Positions 7,527 to 14,939 of a DNA stretch of 36,082 nt are shown piece after piece. The DNA comes from JBBIQS01 sp037442205. Lineage in GTDB: Bacteria; Myxococcota; Myxococcia; Myxococcales; UBA5297. The stretch is from the NCBI GenBank assembly GCA_037442205.1, contig JBBIQS010000081.1, forward strand, positions 1-36,082, in the 5' to 3' direction. The notes under the pieces are model-generated. The model was not told where the DNA came from. It saw nothing but the letters and a program-made list of their open reading frames with translations, and ran no database searches. Position 1 is the stretch's first letter; each line of letters begins with the position of its first letter. The translations under genes were made by a program, and so were the position numbers.

Positions 7527-8117
7527 TCAGCGCGGGCAGGCCGGCAGCTCGCGGATCATCCCCAGCAACGGGGTGAGCATGCCGGCGGTGACGCCCCAGA
7601 TCAGGTCGTCGCCGACCTGGTAGTAGTAGACCGGGATCTCGAGCCCGAAGGCCTTGCGCAGCTCGGTCCGGAGGATGCCCAGGTCGAGCAGCCTGGCCAG
7701 CGGCACCTCGATGATCCGCTCGACCTCGAAGGGATCGGGTTTGAGCGGGTAGGGGTAGGGCATCTTCCCGACGATGGGCGTGATGCGGAAGCCGGTGACG
7801 ATAGTGTCGTACTCGTCCAGCTCGCCGTAGACCTCGACGTCCTTGGGATCGAGCCCGACCTCTTCCTGGGCCTCGCGCAGCGCGCACTGCAGCGCGGTCT
7901 CGCCGCCGTCGCGCTTGCCTCCGGGAAAGGCGATCTGCCCGGCGTGCCGGTAGCTGCCGTCCGGGCGTTTGACGAACAGCAGCCAGGGCTCGCCGTCGCG
8001 CTCGAAGAACGGAATGAGGACGCTGGCGAGCGCGACCTCGGAGCGCGGAGGCCCGAGCCGGCGAGGCGGCCTCTGCTGGACAGCGGCGCGAAGCTGCTCG
8101 AAGAGCGCCTGACTCAT
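7527..8117 (-). CDS. Nudix hydrolase, CoA pyrophosphatase (NudL/NUDT7) type
   Basis: 196 residues. The Nudix box GGKRDGGETALQCALREA begins near residue 66 and continues with QEEVGL, giving the metal-binding REXXEE glutamates (81-86). Just before it stands RHAGQIAFPGGK, the extended signature of CoA pyrophosphatases, which split coenzyme A or acyl-CoA into 3',5'-ADP and phosphopantetheine. Length fits NudL. The start has only a weak Shine-Dalgarno (AAGAG, 2 bases from the ATG). It is on the same strand as uppP, 67 bases downstream of its stop. Substrate assignment rests on family motifs. Confidence 0.88.
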   Translation of the reverse strand: MSQALFEQLRAAVQQRPPRRLGPPRSEVALASVLIPFFERDGEPWLLFVKRPDGSYRHAGQIAFPGGKRDGGETALQCALREAQEEVGLDPKDVEVYGELDEYDTIVTGFRITPIVGKMPYPYPLKPDPFEVERIIEVPLARLLDLGILRTELRKAFGLEIPVYYYQVGDDLIWGVTAGMLTPLLGMIRELPACPR

Positions 8118-8184
8118 GGCTCTTGGATGCCACGCCGCGGCACTGGGAGCAACGGCCCGCGGAGGCGCTCGAGCCGACAGCCGT

Positions 8185-9048
8185 TCACAGGCGCGAGGCC
8201 CAGAACAGCACCGCCCCGCCCGCCAGCAGCCGGTAGAGGGCGAACGGCATCAGCCCGCGCCGCCGCACCCAGCCCATGAACCAGGCGACCACCAGGTAGG
8301 CCACCGCGAAGGAGACCAGGAACCCGATCCCCAGCACGATCCAGCCGTGGAGGTCCTGGGGCGCCGAGCTGACGTGGGCCTCGGCCGGGCTGTGGCGCAT
8401 TGACTGCAAGAGGTCGTAGCCGGTGGCGGCGACCATGGTCGGGATCGAGAGGAAGAAGGAGAACTCCAGCGCCGCCGGCCGCGACATCCCCGCCAGCTGC
8501 CCGGCGGCGATGGTGGTCATCGAGCGCGAGGTGCCGGGAAAGATCGCCGACAGGGTCTGGCAGCAGCCGATCCACAGCGCCTGCCCGGTGGTCATCTGCT
8601 CGAGGTCGGTGGTCTTCTGCTGCGCGCCGGCGCCGTAGCGGGCGTCGACCAGCCACATCACCGCCCCGCCGATCAGCAGCGCCCCGCCCATGATGTACAG
8701 GCTCTCCAGGTGCTTGCCGATCAGCTTGGAGAGCAGAAACGCCGGGGCCGCGGTGCAGACGAAGGCCAGCGCGGTCAGGCTCAGCGGGTGGTTGGTGAGG
8801 GTCTTGGAGCCGTCCTTGCCCTTGGGGAAGGTGGCCAGGAACTCGGCGATCCGCTTCCGGAAGTAGATCGGCAGGCAGAGGATGGCGCCCAGCTGGATCA
8901 CCACCGTGTACATCTTCCAGTAGCCGCTGGAGAGGTCCATCCCCAGCAGTGCCTGGGTCAGCCGCAGGTGGGCAGTCGAAGAGATGGGGAGGAACTCGGT
9001 CAGCCCTTCGACGATGCCCAGCAACACCGAGATCAAGTAGTCGTTCAA
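8185..9048 (-). CDS. uppP: Undecaprenyl-diphosphatase (BacA/UppP family)
   Basis: Integral inner-membrane phosphatase that recycles undecaprenyl pyrophosphate to the monophosphate carrier used for peptidoglycan and surface polysaccharides. 287 residues, slightly longer than the E. coli protein, with several hydrophobic spans. The two active-site motifs are present: EGLTEFLPISSTAHL (residues 14-28, with Glu14, Glu18, Ser23/24 and His27) and PGTSRSMTT (171-179, with Arg175). The start is a TTG at 9048 preceded by GGAGGAG with a very short spacer. It is divergent from the M20 peptidase gene. Confidence 0.94.
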   Translation of the reverse strand: MNDYLISVLLGIVEGLTEFLPISSTAHLRLTQALLGMDLSSGYWKMYTVVIQLGAILCLPIYFRKRIAEFLATFPKGKDGSKTLTNHPLSLTALAFVCTAAPAFLLSKLIGKHLESLYIMGGALLIGGAVMWLVDARYGAGAQQKTTDLEQMTTGQALWIGCCQTLSAIFPGTSRSMTTIAAGQLAGMSRPAALEFSFFLSIPTMVAATGYDLLQSMRHSPAEAHVSSAPQDLHGWIVLGIGFLVSFAVAYLVVAWFMGWVRRRGLMPFALYRLLAGGAVLFWASRL

Positions 9049-9210
9049 CGCTCCTCCAAGGTCGGAGCCGGACGTTTATGCGCTCTTTTCTGCCAGGGCA
9101 AGCCCCAGGCGCACTCGTTCGGCAGGCGCCTGACCGATCTCAGGACCGCTCGTCCGCTCGGAGTTTGGGCTAGAGTCCCGCGCCGTCCACGCCCCCCCCG
9201 GAGCCCCTCG

Positions 9211-10554
9211 ATGGCCATCTCTCCCGAGGTCGAGCAGCAGGCGCTGGCGCTGCTCGCCGATCTCCTCCGCATCGACACCAGCAATCCTCCCGGGAACGAG
9301 CGCGAGGCCGCCGAGCTGCTGGCCGGCGAGCTGGCCAAGGACGGGATCGAGTCGCAGTTGCTGGAGAAGGCGCCGGGCCGCACCAACCTGGTCGCCAGGC
9401 TCAAGGGCGACGGCTCCGCGGGCGGGCCGCTCCTGCTCACCGGCCACCTCGACGTGGTCCCGGCCGAGCAGACCGGCTGGAAGCATCCGCCGTTTTCCGC
9501 GGAGATCGCGGACGGCTGGCTCTATGGCCGGGGCGCGGTGGACATGAAGAACCACGTCGCGGCCTGCGCCACGCTGATGCGCCAGCTGTCGCGGGAGAAG
9601 GTCCGCCTCAAGCGCGACGTGATCTTGGCCGCCGTGGCCGACGAGGAGGCGGGCTGCGCGCTGGGCTCGCAGTTCCTGGTCGACGAGCACCCGGAGCTGG
9701 TCCAGGCGGAGTGGGCCATCGGCGAGCTGGGCGGCTTCACCCTCGAGGTCGGGGGCAAGCGGCTCTACCCGATCCAGATCGCCACCCGCGGCGCGGTGTG
9801 GCTCAAGCTCACCGCCCGCGGCCCCTCCGGCCACGCCTCGATGCCCCGCGACGACAACGCCGTCCTCAAGCTCGCCCGGGCGCTGCTGCGGCTGGGGAAC
9901 ATGTCGCTGCCGATCCACGTCACCGAGCCCACTCGCAAGATGCTGGTCGCCTTCGGCCAGGCGCGCGGCTTCCCGGCCAGCATGGCGCTCAAGCTGCTGG
10001 CTATGCCCGCGCTGTCCGACTTCGCGCTCGAGAACCTGATCGAGGACCCGGCGATCCGCCGCGTCTTCAACGCCGTGCTGCGCAACACCGCCACCCCCAC
10101 CCTGCTCGCCGCCGGGCAGGCCACCAACGTCATCCCCGAGGTCGCCGAGGCCCGCGTCGACGGCCGCATCCTCCCCGGGCAGACCACCGCCGGCTTCCTT
10201 CGCGAGATCGAGGAGGTCATCGACGACAAGGCGGTGTCGGTCGAGGTGCTGCGCGAGATCCCGGCGGTCGAATCGCCGATGGACAGCCCGCTGTACCAGA
10301 CGCTCGCGCGCTCGGTGAAGGAGATGGACCCCGAGGGCGTGCCCATTCCCTACGTGGTCCCCGGCTTCACCGACGGCAGCGCCTTCGCCAAGCTGGGCGC
10401 CCGCTACTACGGCTTCGCTCCGATCGCCTTCCCAGCCGGCTCCGGAGTCGCCTTCTCCGAGCTGTTCCACGGCCGGGATGAGCGTATCCCCGTCGCTGGG
10501 TTTCAGAAGGGGCTCCAGGCGCTCTCCAAGGCGGTTCTCGACTTCTGCGCCTAG
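9211..10554 (+). CDS. M20-family metallopeptidase / amidohydrolase
   Basis: 447 residues from ATG at 9211 with GGAG 7 bases upstream; in-frame starts further upstream would extend into the uppP promoter side and add no family sequence. M20/M25/M40 di-zinc hydrolase: TGHLDVVP (His79, Asp81), GRGAVDMK (bridging Asp111), ADEEAG (catalytic and metal Glu145/146) and a last ligand His420 in ELFHGRDE. The lid domain begins near TARGPSGHASMP. The family includes ArgE/DapE-like deacylases, carboxypeptidases and aminoacylases; the TSNPPGNE opening is common in the carboxypeptidase/aminoacylase branch. No signal peptide, so cytosolic. Substrate cannot be fixed from sequence. Confidence 0.9.
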   Translation: MAISPEVEQQALALLADLLRIDTSNPPGNEREAAELLAGELAKDGIESQLLEKAPGRTNLVARLKGDGSAGGPLLLTGHLDVVPAEQTGWKHPPFSAEIADGWLYGRGAVDMKNHVAACATLMRQLSREKVRLKRDVILAAVADEEAGCALGSQFLVDEHPELVQAEWAIGELGGFTLEVGGKRLYPIQIATRGAVWLKLTARGPSGHASMPRDDNAVLKLARALLRLGNMSLPIHVTEPTRKMLVAFGQARGFPASMALKLLAMPALSDFALENLIEDPAIRRVFNAVLRNTATPTLLAAGQATNVIPEVAEARVDGRILPGQTTAGFLREIEEVIDDKAVSVEVLREIPAVESPMDSPLYQTLARSVKEMDPEGVPIPYVVPGFTDGSAFAKLGARYYGFAPIAFPAGSGVAFSELFHGRDERIPVAGFQKGLQALSKAVLDFCA

Positions 10555-10731
10555 GTCCCCAGGATGGGGGAGGAGGCGGCAGCCAGGGGCCGCGATGCAC
10601 GAGCTCCCCCAAGGTTTCACGGTTTCTCATCGACTCCGCGAACTGTTCTCTGGTAATTACTCTGCGCGCCCGGTGAGGGCGTTAGGGGCCGCCGGTAAGC
10701 CGCCGGCCCGGTCATCAGGAGACCAACCACC

Positions 10732-10920
10732 ATGGCGAACAAGATCACCGACGAGTGCATCAACTGCGGCGCCTGCGAGGCCGAGTGCCCCAACGAGGCC
10801 ATCAGCCAGGGCGACGACTTCTACAAGATCGACGCCGCCAAGTGCGACGAGTGCAAGGGCAAGCCCGAGCAGAGCTGCAAGTCGGTCTGCCCGGTCGACA
10901 GCTGCATCGTCCAGGCCTAA
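10732..10920 (+). CDS. 2[4Fe-4S] ferredoxin, YfhL / Allochromatium type
   Basis: 62 residues, small acidic electron carrier. First cluster motif CINCGACEAECP (Cys9, 12, 15, 19). Second motif is CDEC, eight residues, then SCKSVCP (Cys38, 41, 49, 53) with a further Cys58. The eight-residue insertion in the second motif and the additional Cys define the Alvin-like class, including E. coli YfhL, whose N-terminus (KCINCDMCEPECPNEAIS) is closely similar. The family is slightly longer as a rule, with a C-terminal helix that is missing here. ATG is preceded by AGGAG at 10 bases. It is monocistronic, ended by the terminator at 10963. Confidence 0.93.
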   Translation: MANKITDECINCGACEAECPNEAISQGDDFYKIDAAKCDECKGKPEQSCKSVCPVDSCIVQA

Positions 10921-10962
10921 CGGCAGGCATCGTTTTCGCGGCCGTTCGGCCCGCGAGAGAAG

Positions 10963-10995
10963 GCGCCCACTCGCAAGACTGGGCGCTTTTTCTTT
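10963..10995 (+). terminator. Rho-independent terminator of ferredoxin gene
   Basis: GCGCCCA (10963-10969) pairs with TGGGCGC (10980-10986), followed by TTTTTCTTT. It is the only hairpin in the window with a good T-tract. Confidence 0.85.
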
Positions 10996-11203
10996 GCCCG
11001 CGGCTGTGCGAGCTCAGGACGCCCCGGGCCGGCGGCCGTACGGGATTCGGTCGGGGCCGTCCTCGGCCAGGGCGGCGGCGCTGTAAAGACGCCTGACGCT
11101 CGATCGTCCAACCATTGGATATCAAAGGGCCGTGGTAGCGGGCACGGAGGCTGCTCTAGGGGACTGGCGAAGGGCCGCACGCCCTTGCTGCCCCGGAGCC
11201 GCC

Positions 11204-12247
11204 ATGAACGCCGCCAAGATCCTCACCCTCGCCCCGGTCGCCCTGCTCTCCGCCGCCTGCGGGGTGGGCTCGCTCTCCGAGCAGCAGGACGTCGCCGGCA
11301 GCAACGCCGACGAGATCGTCCTGGGCAAGCGCGACAACGGCCACCCCACCGTCGGCACCGTGGTCGAGGACGGCCAGGGGATGTGCACCGGCACCCTCAT
11401 CGGCCAGAAGACGGTGCTCACCGCCGCGCACTGCATCACCGCCGCCGCCAGCCACTACTCGGTCGACTTCGGGGGCAACAGCTTCAGCGCCGCCAAAGTG
11501 GTGGTGCACCCGAACTGGAACCAGAACGCCGACCAGTACGAAGGAAAGAACGACCTGGCGTTGATCCTGCTCAAGCTCTCCCCGGGCATCGCCCCCTCGC
11601 AGATCGCCAGCACCGCTCCCTTCGCCGGCGAGAGCATCACCCTGGTCGGCTACGGGGTCACCGGCGAGAACGCCACCAACTTCGGCGTCAAGCGCCAGGC
11701 CACCAACACCATCGACAGCACCGTGGCCACCAAGTTCTACTTCCACCCCACCAAGAAGGTCGGCACCACCTGCTACGGCGACTCCGGCGGGCCGGCCTTC
11801 GCCACCGTCGGCGGGGTCGAGGTGCAGGTCGGCATCACCTCCGGCGGCGAGACGCCCTGCGAGACCGGCGTCAGCTACGACACCCGGGTCGACGCCTTCG
11901 CCAGCTGGATCGTCCAGACCGCCGGCGGCGACGTGAACACCGGCTCGGTTTCCGCGGGCGCGCCCGCCCCCGCCCCCGACACCGTCGCTCCCAAGGCCCA
12001 CCTCACCTCGCCGACCAACGGCAGCGCCGTCTCCACCTCGGTGACTGTCACCGCCACCGCCACCGACAACGTCGCGGTGGTCAAGGCCACCCTCTCGGTC
12101 GACGCGGTGGTGGTGCAGACCGTCGACGGCGCCGGGCCGTTCACCTTCAGCACCAAGCTCACCGCGGGCAAGCACACCCTGCGCGTCTACGCCTACGACG
12201 CCGCCGGCAACAAGAGCTCGTCCTACGTGACCGTGACCGCGCAGTAG
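11204..12247 (+). CDS. Exported S1 (chymotrypsin-fold) serine protease with C-terminal Ig-like domain
   Basis: 347 residues from ATG 11204 (GGAG 5 bases upstream). Signal sequence NAAKILTLAPVALLSAAC, with Cys19 in an imperfect lipobox; either lipoprotein or plain secretion is possible. Peptidase S1 domain about 38-240: triad His76 (LTAAHC), Asp117 (KNDLAL) and Ser194 (YGDSGGP). Two cysteine pairs are plausible (61/77, 190/219). The residue six before the catalytic Ser, which sets S1 specificity, is Thr188 rather than Asp, so trypsin-like cleavage after Arg/Lys is not expected. After a Gly/Ser/Ala/Pro linker, residues 259-347 form a bacterial Ig-like domain (DTVAPKAHLTSPTNGSAV to YDAAGNKSSSYVTVTA). 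Likely a secreted or surface protease with an adhesion or spacer module; target unknown. Confidence 0.92.
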   Translation: MNAAKILTLAPVALLSAACGVGSLSEQQDVAGSNADEIVLGKRDNGHPTVGTVVEDGQGMCTGTLIGQKTVLTAAHCITAAASHYSVDFGGNSFSAAKVVVHPNWNQNADQYEGKNDLALILLKLSPGIAPSQIASTAPFAGESITLVGYGVTGENATNFGVKRQATNTIDSTVATKFYFHPTKKVGTTCYGDSGGPAFATVGGVEVQVGITSGGETPCETGVSYDTRVDAFASWIVQTAGGDVNTGSVSAGAPAPAPDTVAPKAHLTSPTNGSAVSTSVTVTATATDNVAVVKATLSVDAVVVQTVDGAGPFTFSTKLTAGKHTLRVYAYDAAGNKSSSYVTVTAQ

Positions 12248-12285
12248 CGGGGGCGCTCCCAGCGCTCCAGCTCGCATGGAAAGCG

Positions 12286-13149
12286 CTAGCTCTGCTCCCC
12301 GGCGAGCTCGACGTCGGTGGCCCCGGCCAGCTTCTCCCCGTCGAAGTCGATGAGCCAGTAGCCCTCCTCGCCGCGGCAGGTGGCGGGGCCGGCGTTGAAG
12401 ATGTGCGGGTGCTCGCGGGTGGCCCGGTGCCAATAGCGGTGGTGGATGTGTCCGTGGTGGATGCTCGCCGTGCGTCCGGCCAGCAGCTTCAGCAGCGCCC
12501 CGGTGTCCCACAGCCCGTGGAGGACGTGGTCCTCGCGGCCGGCCCGCGACAGCGGCGCGTGGTGGATCAGCACGCACAGCGCCCGCGAGCGCAGCTCCGG
12601 GGCGTCGATCAGCGCCGCCAGCGCCGCCAGTTGCTCCTTTCCCAGCACCCCGAAGGCCAGCCCCGGCACCGGAGGCATCCGGGTGCTGTCCAGGCCGATG
12701 ATCGCCAGGCTCTCTCCGACCAGGCGCACGAAGGGAAAGCCGCTGTCCAGGGTGTACCGGGGCAGATCGCTCTTGAGGAGGTGGCCGAAGTAGCGCTCGA
12801 AGCGGCGTCCGACCGCAGCGCCAGCGGTGTAGCGGTCGTGGTTGCCGGGGACGATCGAGAACCGGGACGGATCCTCGGCCAGCGGACCCAGGGCCTGCTT
12901 GGCCAGGGCGAACTCCTCCTCCAGCGCCAGCCCGGTTATGTCGCCGGTGAGGATGACGTGGTCCACCTTCTGCTCCTGGGCCTGCTTGACGATGCGCTCG
13001 AGCGTCCGTTCGGCGCCCAGGTATTGGCGGGAGCGGCCCAGGCCGAGGAATTCGAGCTGGGCGACGGCCCGCCGCCAGCCGAAGCGGCGCAGCGGCAGCT
13101 TCAAGTAGTCGAGCTGCACGTGGACGTCGCTGAGATGGAGGATGCGCAC
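12286..13149 (-). CDS. Calcineurin-like metallophosphoesterase
   Basis: 287 residues from GTG 13149, chosen because AGGAA stands just upstream and the protein then starts directly with the first strand (VRILHLSDVH). All five metal-binding motifs are visible: SDVH (Asp8, His10), LTGD (Asp70), PGNHD (Asn103, His104), LIHHAP and HGHIHH. Cytosolic, no signal peptide. The family splits phosphomono- and diesters (cyclic nucleotides, UDP-diacylglucosamine, nucleic acid ends), and the sequence does not settle which. It is convergent with the protease gene (38 bases) and divergent from galU. Confidence 0.88.
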   Translation of the reverse strand: MRILHLSDVHVQLDYLKLPLRRFGWRRAVAQLEFLGLGRSRQYLGAERTLERIVKQAQEQKVDHVILTGDITGLALEEEFALAKQALGPLAEDPSRFSIVPGNHDRYTAGAAVGRRFERYFGHLLKSDLPRYTLDSGFPFVRLVGESLAIIGLDSTRMPPVPGLAFGVLGKEQLAALAALIDAPELRSRALCVLIHHAPLSRAGREDHVLHGLWDTGALLKLLAGRTASIHHGHIHHRYWHRATREHPHIFNAGPATCRGEEGYWLIDFDGEKLAGATDVELAGEQS

Positions 13150-13223
13150 GCTCTTCCTTTCGCCTTGCCGCCAGATCATCGGTAACCCGGCCCGCGGGGC
13201 GCGGCAAGGAGCAGCCGGCTCGC

Positions 13224-13253
13224 TTTACGCCGGCCCGCTCCCGAGGCTAGATT
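13224..13253 (+). promoter_or_regulatory. Putative promoter of galU operon
   Basis: TTTACG (13224-13229), an 18-base spacer and TAGATT (13248-13253), 38 bases upstream of the GTG start. Confidence 0.4.
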
Positions 13254-13290
13254 CGCCGCCCACTACTCCAGCAGCTACGGGAGGTTGCGC

Positions 13291-14163
13291 GTGAGCTCGG
13301 TCAAGAAGTGCGTCGTCCCCGCCGCGGGCCTGGGCACCCGGTTTCTCCCGGCCACCAAGGCGGTGCCCAAGGAGATGCTGCCCATCGTCGACACCCCCAC
13401 CATCCAGTACATCGTCGAGGAGGCGGTGGAGGCCGGGGTGGAGGAGGTGGTGCTGATCCAGGGCCGCTACAAGTACGCGATCGAAGACCATTTCGACATC
13501 AGCTTCGAGCTGGAGCGGATGCTCGGCGAGCGCGGCAAGACCAAGGATCGCGACGCCATGCGGCGCATCGCCGATCTGGTGTCGCTGGTGACCATTCGCC
13601 AGAAGGAGCCGCTGGGGCTGGGGCACGCGGTGTTGTGCGCGGCGCCGGTGGTGGGCAACGAGCCGTTCGCCATCGCGCTGGGCGATGACCTGATCGACGC
13701 CCAGGTCCCGGGGATCAAGCAGCTGGTGGACTGCTACGAGCGGCACAAGAAGGGCGTGATCGCGCTGATGAAGGTGCCGGAGAGCGAGACCCACCTCTAT
13801 GGCATCGCCGCCGGCGAGCGGATCGGGCCGCGCGAGATCCGGATCGACAAGCTGGTGGAGAAGCCCAAGCAGAACGCTCCCAGCAACCTGGCGGTGATCG
13901 GCCGCTACGTGCTGCCGCCGCGGATCTTCGAGCTGCTGCGCACCACCAAGGCCGGGGTCGGCGGCGAGATCCAGCTCACCGACGGCCTGGCGGAGCTGGC
14001 GCGCACCGAGGGGCTGATCGGCTACGAGTTCGAAGGGCAGCGCCACGACGCCGGCGACCGGCTGGGCTACCTCAAGGCCAACATCGCCTACGCCCTCAAG
14101 CGCGAGGAGCTGCGCGGCGGGCTGCTCGACTACTTGAAGATGCTGGTGAAGGAGAACTCGTGA
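13291..14163 (+). CDS. galU: UTP-glucose-1-phosphate uridylyltransferase
   Basis: Forms UDP-glucose, the donor for glycans and trehalose and the precursor of UDP-galactose and UDP-glucuronate. 290 residues, normal GalU length. VPAAGLGTRFLPATKAVPKE (residues 9-28) is the nucleotide-binding signature, followed by LPIVDTPTIQY. LGLGHAVLCAAPVVG, LGDDLID, VEKPKQNAPSNLAVIGRYV and GGEIQLTD follow the family order. GTG at 13291 is favoured over the in-frame TTG at 13285, since GGGAGG (13279-13284) is 6 bases from the GTG but abuts the TTG. The stop overlaps the next start (GTGA), so the LolA-like gene is translationally coupled. Confidence 0.95.
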   Translation: MSSVKKCVVPAAGLGTRFLPATKAVPKEMLPIVDTPTIQYIVEEAVEAGVEEVVLIQGRYKYAIEDHFDISFELERMLGERGKTKDRDAMRRIADLVSLVTIRQKEPLGLGHAVLCAAPVVGNEPFAIALGDDLIDAQVPGIKQLVDCYERHKKGVIALMKVPESETHLYGIAAGERIGPREIRIDKLVEKPKQNAPSNLAVIGRYVLPPRIFELLRTTKAGVGGEIQLTDGLAELARTEGLIGYEFEGQRHDAGDRLGYLKANIAYALKREELRGGLLDYLKMLVKENS

Positions 14164-14891
14164 AGCGAGCGGCCCTGGTTTTGACCCTGCTGCTGCCTGC
14201 GGCGGCGCTGGGGTACGTGCTCTCTGGCCCGGCGGTGCTGCGCAAGATGGCCGCCCGCCGCGACGAGCTGCAGCTGAGCTCGATGATCGTCCGTGGCAGC
14301 TTCCAGCTGAGCGGCGAGCAGGCCAAGCTGGCGCTGGCGGCGCTGGGGCAGCCGACCTCGGACCAGGCGACCCTTCCGGCGACCTTCACCTACAAGATGC
14401 CTGGGCGCTGCCGGCTGGAGCTCGACGGCAAGGCCGGCGGCGAGGCCCCGGCGGCCTCCTTCGTCAACGGGTCGGTGAAGACGGTGGGCGGCGAGGTCCC
14501 GGTGCTCAAGCTGCTGGCCGCAGACCTGTGCCCGCTGCTGGTGGAGAAGAGCGAGGCCGGCCTGGAGCGCTTCGCCCGCGAGGCGGGGATCGATTCCAGC
14601 AAGGTCTCGCTGGGGCGGGTGGGGAACCTGGTCAGCTACGTGGTCGGAGCCCGCGCCCACGAGGCCGGGACCGTCAGCCTGTGGGTGGAGAAGGAGCACT
14701 TCTGGCCGCTGCGGGTGGCGTTCAAGCCCGAGGCCCCGTTCACCGAGATGAAAATGACCGACTACAACTCGGCCGCCTCGGGCGAATGGCATCCGCGCAT
14801 CCTCGAAGTGCGCAAGGGCGAGGAGCTGGTGGCCAGGTTCACGCTGGAGAAGGTCGAGCCGAACACCAAGATCCCCGACGCCATCTTCTGA
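14160..14891 (+). CDS. LolA-like exported protein
   Basis: 243 residues. Signal peptide KRAALVLTLLLPAAALG. The remainder resembles the LolA/LppX/outer-membrane lipoprotein-sorting fold: a lipid-cavity-type beta sheet with LWVEKEHFWPLRVAFKPE, MKMTDYNSAASGEWHPRILE and VRKGEELVARFTLEKVEPN ending in IPDAIF, as in many proteins annotated as lipoprotein-sorting. Overall similarity is low, so the fold is an inference. It begins at a GTG overlapping the galU stop, with AGGAG 6 bases upstream. A role in carrying lipid or lipoprotein across the periplasm is possible, but the coupling to galU is unusual for LolA itself. Confidence 0.7.
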   Translation: MKRAALVLTLLLPAAALGYVLSGPAVLRKMAARRDELQLSSMIVRGSFQLSGEQAKLALAALGQPTSDQATLPATFTYKMPGRCRLELDGKAGGEAPAASFVNGSVKTVGGEVPVLKLLAADLCPLLVEKSEAGLERFAREAGIDSSKVSLGRVGNLVSYVVGARAHEAGTVSLWVEKEHFWPLRVAFKPEAPFTEMKMTDYNSAASGEWHPRILEVRKGEELVARFTLEKVEPNTKIPDAIF

Positions 14892-14905
14892 AGGCGTCGC
14901 GGCTC

Positions 14906-14939
14906 GAGCTCAGGCCCGGCGGCCCGCGGCCCTGAGCTC
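14906..14939. terminator. Shared hairpin between convergent genes
   Basis: GAGCTCAGG (14906-14914) and CCTGAGCTC (14931-14939) form a 9-bp perfect stem with a GC-rich 16-base loop. It contains the stop codon of the minus-strand regulator (14910-14912) and follows the LolA-like gene by 14 bases, so it could end both transcripts. There is no T-tract on either side. Confidence 0.5.

Noticed and set aside
8710..10554. Longer 614-residue version of the M20 peptidase
   Set aside because: The additional 167 residues overlap the uppP coding region and its promoter side and have no family match. ATG 9211 has a Shine-Dalgarno and begins the family sequence.
11040..11203. Possible small RNA or tRNA between ferredoxin and protease genes
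   Set aside because: No cloverleaf, no T-loop consensus and no convincing promoter or terminator pair inside the stretch.
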